A stretch of 64,000 nucleotides of DNA from Clytia hemisphaerica (taxonomy: Eukaryota > Cnidaria > Hydrozoa > Leptothecata > Clytiidae). The first letter of the stretch is position 1. Every line of letters begins with the position of its first letter. The notes below the pieces were generated by a model, which saw nothing but the letters and a program-made list of their open reading frames with translations, ran no database searches and was not told the origin of the DNA. The position numbers and the translations under genes are program-made. Below, piece by piece: positions 57,070 to 64,000 of the stretch. The stretch spans positions 434,001 through 498,000 of the forward strand of contig CACVBU010000674.1 of the NCBI GenBank assembly GCA_902728285.1, read 5' to 3'.

Positions 57070-60000
57070 ATGGCGGCTGCAGCAGGGGTCACGAGGAAAT
57101 TGCCCCTGAATGGCATCAAGGTTTTGGAGCTTGCCGGGCTTGCCCCTGTACCATTTACAGGAATGATCCTTGCAGATTTTGGAGCTAAAGTATGCCGAGT
57201 TAATCGAACCAATGAGAATTTTACTTTGGACTCTCTTTCTCGTGGAAAACAATCAATTTGTTTGGACTTAAAATCTTCAAAAGGACAGAATGTTTTTAAA
57301 AGATTGGCATCTTCATCTGATGTTATTATCGAGCCTTTCAGACCAGGCATCATGGAAAAGCTTGGACTTGGACCAAATACATTACTGGAATCAAATGAGA
57401 GGCTTATCTATACACGTTTAAATGGTAAGAACTTCAATAAGTTGTTTGGAGAACGCGACAGCCTATTGAATAAGTTTGAATAGAGTATCAATAAGGGGTC
57501 ACTCACATATCGATTCTTCCCACGACTAACGTCAAATTGACGCGAAGGGGTGGGTGGGTTAGAGTCTTTGACGCTAAGAAATTTCCCCAGAAATATCGAT
57601 TTTTAATACGTTTATTCCGTGACAAATGTTACTTTCCACATTTCTTTTCCTATTTTTACATACCTAAATATTCGTTCGCTTCGCTATTTTACAAAAATTT
57701 TAACCAAAACAAACGGCCCGATGTTTACGTCTCGAGTTTCTTTGTTCAGACGGTCCGCACGGCCCTTGAATTTCGCCGACGGTCGACCATGTGCCGTTAA
57801 GGGAAGGTCGAAAATCTCTTTAGGGGTCAACTCACCACATATCAATTCTTTTCACCAGAAAATATCGATTTTTGAGACGTTTATTCCATACAAATGTTAC
57901 TTTCCATATTTCTTTTCCTCCTTTTATCAACTAAGATCTGCTAAAGTCGCATACCTAAAGTATTCACTTCGCTATTTTTTAGAATAATTTTAACCAAAAC
58001 AAACGACCCGATGTTTATGTCTCGTGTTCCTTTTGTTTAGACGGTCCGCGCGGCCGTTGAATTTCGCAGACGGTCGGTCTTTTTTCTTTGAAATGCCGCT
58101 ATTCTTTTGAGTATGATTACGGAGATAATTAATTCGCCCAACTTTTGGAAAAAAGTTTAGAAATTATCTCCGTTATTTTTAAAATGTAAACTGAGCGAAG
58201 CCGTAGCGATATTAAAGATGGCTGACGAAACAACGATGAAAGTGAAGGAGAAAATTTAGAGTTTCAACGATTTTTGACAATTTTTTAAAGGGGAATTAAC
58301 GTTTCAAATTTGTCAACAAACAAATGACAGATTCAAATAGAGCTCATTGAGACGATTTCAAATATATATGGTTTATAGGGCTTTACTCTTCTACATCCGG
58401 AATAAGAGTTGTTTGAAAATTCTCTTGTGTTGCTATGGATAAGAAAAATGTGACGTAGGGTGTGAGCTGTGTTTCTCTTTTTTATAAGGGAAGAGTGGTG
58501 AATGATGATTTAAAATGCAGTTTTTGAGTTTCTTTTTGCCGTTAGAGAATTTACTGCACCTTTGGAATACTAACTACATTCTCCTAGTTTTATGTCTTCA
58601 ACGTTTTGCTATAATTACTCTAAAAAAGATTCATTTCTAACGTTTTATATCTCTTTAACAACCAAATAGAGTGTAACAGTGAGAATAGTTGGGGCGCACT
58701 TTACGTCACAAAATACACAGAGGGGGAGTTTTTCTCCATTGTAGAGTCAAAATTGTGAGAAATTAAAGATTAAATAACTCAATGAATAAAAGACATTTTG
58801 AAGTGGTTCTTTTTTTGTTCGATCACATTTTTCTTCCTCTTTAATGTTTCGAAAAAAAATCACAGGGTTAATTCCAAACGTTAATTCCCCTTTAACTGTA
58901 GAGAATTTGATGGCCGTTAACGTAGAGGGGGGAGGGGGTCAGAACCATAACGGCCAAATGCCGTTAAAAAATTCGAAAGTCGAATGTCGACGGCCCCTAA
59001 GCAAAGACAAACAGTTTCAACTTTTCTATCAATTTCAGTTGATAAAAAGGGTGCCGGAATTAAAGGAGGGATGTCAACATCAGACCAAGTTACGGTAAGA
59101 TAGCTCAAAATTCAAGTTAGGCGGCCATCGAAAAATTGTTCTGTTCGCGTCGCAACAGGTGTTAAAAATGCATGCGGGCGGACGGCTGGTCGGAAAATTC
59201 CCGGGTTTTTTAAAATTGCTTCTGTATAAGTCAGGGGCAGGTGGTGACACAAACAGAACAATTTTCTGATGGTGGCCAGAGCGATCAAGAAAAAAGCTAA
59301 ACGTCAAAAGAACGATTTGCTTTTTCTGGATTTTTCCCGCATCTCCGCACCAGAAAATCAGGGGAAAATATGATGCGGGCAGGTGATGCGAATAGAACAA
59401 TTTTTCGATGGCCGCCTTAGATCATCCTCTATACTATTAATAAAGAATGAACAAAAAATTTAAATCTTGAAGCTCACAATATTTCGACAAACCTGTAAAC
59501 TTTTTTTTGGATTCACTCGATACCGTCAACTGCTCTAACTTGGGTCGATTGGTCAAAACATGGGACTGGTTGATATCTGGTCTGTATTTTCACTAACTCT
59601 TAAATCTCTTTGACGACAAATTTGTTTTCGTTTGACCAATTTAAGATATATTACATATTTTTACCAAAAAGTTATTATCCCCCTTTTTTTTATTTAATAC
59701 CCCCTAAAAACTCAAAAGAAAATCTCTTATCCCCCCTATGAACCCTTTCTTGAGAAGTTGGATCCCCTTAAAGAAGGGGGGGTTCACACTTATGGCTAAA
59801 TAAAAAACTAAATCCTGGAATATCGAAGTTCCAGCCGCACTGTTCTGCTAGCTTTCTCAGCTCAATCCTCAAACCGCGCAAAACTTAGCAGCAGCAGATC
59901 ATTCCAATGGAAGTTGTTAGAATGTTAACACCAGCAGAGTAAACGCATGTTTGAACTATGTACCCTATGCTGCACAAAGCACTTAATCTAAAGTCCCCCA

Positions 60001-63000
60001 AAGCATGGCTTGGCAGCAGGTTTTAGGTGCCCCCTAAGAATTCAGGTGACCCCTAAGATTTAGGTAACCCCTGGTTGCCAAATATTTTAGGTGACCCCTA
60101 AGCCAATGACACAATCAAACAAATACAACAGTTAGTTTAGCTTATTGCTAAATAGAATAAATGTCCTAAGAAATAAGAGATAAGTTAAGTACTGAAGGTT
60201 CATGCCATATTATCAAGGTTTTGTAAGTCAGGTTGCAGATCCTTTGCCAGACAGATGTTTATCTAAGTAAATGCAACAGGATTAAAGAATTTTTACAGAT
60301 CAGTGCCATAGGAAGCATTTTCATATTAGGGGGGCTGAAGTTTAGTGAAAAATTTTGAAAATTTGAGCTCTAGATTGCTTGAAAATGCACTCAAAACATG
60401 CACTTATAAGACAATTATGACAAATTAAAAAAGAAAAACTTTGCATTTTGAAAAATAACCATTTTCGAAAAAATTATTGGGGGCATAGCCCCCCTTGCCT
60501 CCCCCCCAGTTGCTACGGCACTGCAGATAATATATTAGATACCAAATTGTTAGTTTTTGAGCATTGCTCAGATTAAAATATAAGATGAGAAAGTGCCAAC
60601 CTATGGTCTGGTAGGCTGCTTATAATTCAATCACCAAACATAGAATCTAGTCCCCAGGTCCATCTGAAAAAAATTAGGTGACCCCTAACATGGTTAGTCC
60701 CCCCTAGCCACAGGCTAAAATCAGGTACCAATTGCTGCTCGACCTTTTAGCCCCCCCCCTCAGGCCAGGGGGGGGGTTCCAGCCATGCAAAGGCGGGACA
60801 AAAATCTGTTTTTTGAAGTTTGCAAGAAAACGCCACATGGAAGATCTTTCAAATTCAATATTTGAAAGAAGGAAAAGGGTAGGTAGAGCAGTGAAAAATA
60901 CAACTTTTCTATTTCCCTTTTTTGCAAAAGTTCTAGGAATGAAAATAAAGGGATAATGATAATTGAATACTATCCACTGATGATCCGCGGCACTATTGTA
61001 AAGCTAGAATCGCTTTGCGAGCGTACTCATCGCTTGAGAAAATGATTGACAGATTAAATTTTTTCACCCCCGCGGGTGTTCTGCGAGCGTTCTCGGCTCA
61101 ATTCTTGGACCGCGCTAAAATGGTAGACTTTGACAGGTCATTTCGATGGAAGTTTTTTGAACGTTTACAAGGCTCTTGACAGAAAATCCTTTGTTTTATT
61201 GTCAATGATGACAGTGCTGTTATTAATTTTGTTAAATCTGACACATTGATGTTTGTAAGTTTTGATTGAAGAATCATATTCTGGTTTTCATGTTATTATT
61301 AGATGCTGTTTTAGAGCTTTAGAGCTAGGCTGACCAGACGGTCGTAATCGATCGATTAGTCAACGATGGATATCGATGAGCAAGGGATTAATTTTGATTA
61401 CCTTGTGGTTCGACTATTATCAATTATTCATCGATTGTCTATCGATGAGTTATCGATTGTTTGTTATCAATGAGCTATCGATCAATATCGATTACCTTAA
61501 AGCATCGATCTTATCGATCTTATCGATTTTACATTGATTATTATCGATTAGATTTTAAAAAAGTAGACTTTTTCGATTCTTCCTTTTTGAACTTTTATAG
61601 GGACTTATAATTTTATCGTATCGATGAATAGCAGAATGACGAATTAGAGAGCATCAACTCAGTAACGTGGCCTGGCTCGACCTGCGTGGTTTTCACACAA
61701 ACGCAATAATGAAAAATTTACCGCCAGATTTAGAAAAAATTATCACTCGAGAAGAAAGAAATGGTGCACTAAGGCTTCACTTTTTCTTGCCGGAGCAAAA
61801 TTGTCTATAATTAGCCTGCCATGCGATTTTTCTAACACTTTGCTGGTTTATTACTTCGTATTTGTATATTACGAAGTGACGTCAATCTTCCGACACGAAA
61901 TCATGAGGGTAGGGATATAACGTTACTTACTCCAACAGGGCAAATTCAGGAAAGTTAATGCTCGCGAAAATTTCTTAATCTTAAAAATCTATAAATCAAT
62001 AAATCAAATATATTTCAAGTTGAAAACTTTCCAAACATTAATAATAGTTTCATGCTGCTTACAACAACAATCGTCAGATGTGAATGAAAATCAAAAACAT
62101 ACTCTTTCTTATCTACAGAAATTAAAAATTTGAAAAAATAGATTTAAGTGTTAAAAAGTGATAAAATGATGCGTGCCTATTTAAAATAATTATCGAGTGT
62201 GATAAAAAACAAAAGGAGTAAAATACTATTATTTGTCCGGTGGGACCTCTTTAGAATCTATAAAAACCCAATCTATCTATAAAAATGGTAGTCGAAATCG
62301 CCAATCTCGGAGTGTTAAAGAGTCTCTCTCTCTCAAAGGAAAACATCAGTTGGGAAAATTGCATGCATTTCAATATAAGAAATGCCGAATCTAAGATCAT
62401 CGCAGCACCTTCCGGGAATTGCGGTATGGACGAAATACTTTAGGCGTACAAATTTTCGCGAGCAGAAACTTTCGCGAGGTCGAACAATTTCGTCATTGGG
62501 TTTGTTGCTTGAGTCATTATGTAATGGTTTCCCTACTAATTTTTCGAGTCAAAATGGTACTGATCAGGAGAGGTAAATTGAAGATTTTATGAAAATCAGC
62601 TGTCATAAAAGTATTAAATAACGAGAATCTCATTTCTTTAAAGTATTGAAATAAAATTTTAAAGAATTCGATAAAACCAATTTTTTTATGAAATGAAAAC
62701 CGCCCCAAAAGTACTTTAACAAACAAAATTTTTCATTTCTTCATAATAGGGTATGGTACAAAACCAACACCTCTTTCACAGAAAGCTGGACACGATATCA
62801 ACTATTTAGCAATGACAGGTGTCTTGTCCATGTTGGGTCAGAAAGGTTTGTTTTTGAAAAATTTTCACTTTTTTGATTTATATGCCCCAGTAAATTAGTC
62901 TTGAAACCTGAAATCTTTCTTATATTCCATCAACTATCTCTATCATTTAAGGCTTGGGGACACGAGAAGTTTTTTTCGCGTTGGTGCAATGCAACATGCT

Positions 63001-63752
63001 CCATCTCACCAACCTGAAGCGCTTTCTCGTGTCTAGTCGACAAAACTTTTAATAACATTTATGTGTTTCTCACTTTTGTCCCATGGACAAAATCAGCGTG
63101 TCTTTTGGGTATTTCCCTCACTTTTTGTCCCATAAAACCATAAAAGAAACCATGAGACATGCACTGTTTTCTTGTGTTGGTGAGATGGAGCATGTTGCAT
63201 TGCGCCAATGCGAAAAAAACTTCTTGTGTGCCCAAGCCTTTACTCTCACGGAACTTTCATTTCAAAGTTGGAAGGTTTGTTACAGTTGTTCCTATTCATT
63301 ACTATGACATACCTGATAAAGATTTATTATGGTTGGTGATAAGGGACGGGCTAAAAAATCAATTTGTTTCTTGATCTGATGGTTAAAACAGACTTCTGTG
63401 TTCCTATTTGGATTCTTTTAAAATTTGTAACGAAAACTATTGTGATCCGCACGGCTTTAATTAACCTTTATCATGGTTCTATTAATTCCATGCAATTTCT
63501 GTATTGCCTAATAAATCAATAAGCTTTTTGGATACTTATAGCCTTATCGGCGACGTTCTTAAATACAAATGCTAGAAAAAGCCAATTTTATATTTTATTT
63601 ATATCATGATATTTTTAGGTAACAAACCTGAGCCACCGATCAATTTGCTTGGTGATTTTGCTGGAGGAAGTATGATGGCTGTTATGGGAATAATGATGGC
63701 TTTGTTTGAAAGAAGTGTTTCAGGAAAAGGCCAGGTTGTCGATGCGTCAATT
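57070..63752 (+). CDS. AMACR: Alpha-methylacyl-CoA racemase, first three exons (partial)
   Basis: Class III CoA-transferase-family enzyme that interconverts (R)- and (S)-2-methylacyl-CoA for branched-chain and bile-acid-type beta-oxidation, usually in peroxisomes and mitochondria (family knowledge). Exons 57070-57424, 62750-62845 and 63619-63752 join in phase (195 codons). The start ATG lies in AAAATGG context. Residues about 13-125: [62 protein letters not shown]. The second exon carries [12 protein letters not shown] with the catalytic histidine, the third [12 protein letters not shown] with the catalytic aspartate and [10 protein letters not shown]. Both racemase residues are present, which favours racemase over formyl-CoA transferase. 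The second donor is GTTTGT. Intron 1 is 5.3 kb and full of repeats. The remainder of the gene is beyond the window, so no targeting signal at the C-terminus can be seen. Confidence 0.92.
57580..58090. repeat. Tandem duplication of about 267 bp in AMACR intron 1
   Basis: AAATATCGATTTTTNANACG to TTGAATTTCGCNGACGGTCG occurs twice (about 57590-57785 and 57858-58075), including ACAAATGTTACTTTCCA and AAAACAAACGRCCCGATG. Overlapping ORFs (57537-57800, 57619-57987) are not supported. Confidence 0.75.
58289..58891. mobile_element. TTAA-flanked MITE in AMACR intron 1
   Basis: TTAA at 58285-58288 and 58892-58895. AGGGGAATTAACGTTT is mirrored by AACGTTAATTCCCCT. 603 bp, no ORF. piggyBac-type target. Confidence 0.7.
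59120..59416. mobile_element. Harbinger-like MITE GGCGGCCATCGAAAAATTGT
   Basis: TTA at 59117-59119 and 59417-59419. The termini GGCGGCCATCGAAAAATTGT and complement are exact over at least 23 bp. AGAACAATTTT also occurs internally. 297 bp. Confidence 0.75.
60013..60738. mobile_element. AGGTGACCCCTAAG-phrase element with nested insertion
   Basis: GCAGCAGGTTTTAGG at the left and ACCAATTGCTGC at the right are approximate inverted ends. AGGTGACCCCTAA-type boxes occur about seven times. A CAGTGCC-ended element (60301-60523) is nested in it. Confidence 0.6.
60301..60523. mobile_element. CAGTGCC-ended nested element, 5-bp duplication
   Basis: CAGAT on both sides (60296-60300, 60524-60528). The ends CAGTGCCATAGGAAGC and GTTGCTACGGCACTG are inverted. 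CAGTG ends are shared by hAT-type MITEs, but the duplication here is five and not eight bases. The interior includes GGGGGCATAGCCCCCC. Confidence 0.65.
60920..61330. repeat. Duplicated segment, copy 2
   Basis: Partner of 53740-54080 and of 55600-55660 (TCATGTTATTANATGCTGTTTTAGAG). The large palindrome at 54795-55605 is absent here, so that palindrome inserted into copy 1 or was lost from copy 2. Reading frames are broken. Confidence 0.6.
61341..61640. repeat. ATCGAT-phrase region
   Basis: ATCGAT with variable flanks (TATCGATGAG, TTATCGATTA) occurs more than fifteen times in 230 bp. Similar phrase architecture to the other elements; termini not resolved. Confidence 0.65.
62434..62490. repeat. 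Fragment of the TTCGCGA-phrase element
   Basis: AATACTTTAGGCGTACAAAT followed by TTTCGCGAGCAGAAACTTTC matches the left end of 22921-23309; the remainder is missing. Confidence 0.6.
62950..63239. mobile_element. Harbinger-like MITE in AMACR intron 2
   Basis: TTA at 62947-62949 and 63240-63242. Terminal repeat of about 60 bp, starting AGGCTTGGGGACACGAGAAG and including TGCAACATGCTCCATCTCAC. 290 bp. ORFs here are shadows. Confidence 0.75.
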
Positions 63753-63774
63753 GTAAGTACCTTGATTGATTTTT

Positions 63775-64000
63775 CGACCTACCTTGGAGGTCCTTTAAAT
63801 TAACCTTTCTTCGTTCGTTCGTTCGTTCATCCGTCCTTTTGTTCGTCTGATGTGAACTTTTCTCAGGATTGGCTTTTCTGTTTTTTTTCATCATGATGTA
63901 AAATGGTAATGTCGAAAATGTGAAAGAGCCCGATTTTCGAAAAAAGATTTCCCTCCGGGAAAACCGGTTTTTAAGCATTTTCTCGAGATTTTATCATTAG
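63775..64000 (+). mobile_element. GGAGGTCCTTTAA family element, copy d (cut by window end)
   Basis: CGACCTACCTTGGAGGTCCT with a CGTTCGTTCGTTCGTTC run and AACTTTTCTCAGGATTGGC, as in the copies at 4577, 12388 and 41110. Starts 22 bp after the third AMACR exon. Confidence 0.65.

Noticed and set aside
57537..57987. ORFs downstream of AMACR exon 1 as alternative exons
   Set aside because: They translate a tandem duplication in the intron and share no similarity with the racemase family.

Overview
This is a window of an AT-rich, repeat-laden nuclear genome from an invertebrate animal. Genes have spliceosomal introns with GT..AG borders and short exons (23-350 bp). The clearly recognisable gene products are metazoan: a PDZ-PX-FERM sorting nexin of the SNX27 type and an alpha-methylacyl-CoA racemase. 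Poly-G/GGTACT elements resembling those I associate with cnidarian and sponge genomes hint at an early-branching animal, but the species cannot be fixed from this sequence. One assembly gap (48679-49243) is present.

Layout. 97-15663 (+): the 3' thirteen exons of an SNX27 orthologue, whose introns are packed with small inverted-repeat elements. 16.3-18.9 kb: repeats and nested insertions. 18972-22156: a P-superfamily-like DNA transposon with an 8-bp target duplication, a THAP-domain ORF (+) split by a smaller element, and a convergent zinc-finger/transposase-tail ORF (-). 22.3-26.3 kb: non-coding elements. 26.6-31 kb: two oppositely oriented, both damaged LRAT/NlpC-P60-like genes. 31-36.3 kb: repeats. 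36421-37593 (-): an intact single-exon secreted glycoprotein of unknown function. 37-46.6 kb: a tandem duplication (unit A about 37059-42633, unit B about 42888-46624); unit B carries a 3'-truncated copy of that gene. The two units act as natural empty-site/filled-site controls for several insertions. 46.6-51.8 kb: repeats, the gap, a 38-bp and a 42-bp tandem array and a tRNA-derived SINE-like sequence. 51847-53346 (-): a newly assembled seven-exon gene for a small secreted protein. 53.7-61.6 kb: duplicated segments and nested elements. 57070-63752 (+): the first three exons of an AMACR-like racemase, continuing past the window.

The main observation is a recurring architecture in at least fifteen non-autonomous elements: short inverted termini, and an interior built from many scattered copies of a short phrase that also forms the inner end of that element's own terminus. 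Each family has its own phrase (for example ATTCTTA, TAAGAACA, ATAAGCAT, AGTTCCTTA, TTCGCGA, CCGCCAAATT, CCCCCTGGATATCC, GGCCCGAACATG, TTCCGAAATACCGA, GCGGAATT, TTCGAATAACCGA). Several are proven insertions here because an unoccupied paralogous site or the other arm of a palindrome lies in the same window, giving target duplications of TA, 7 bp, 8 bp or TTAA. They probably represent several transposase superfamilies that converged on one internal design.
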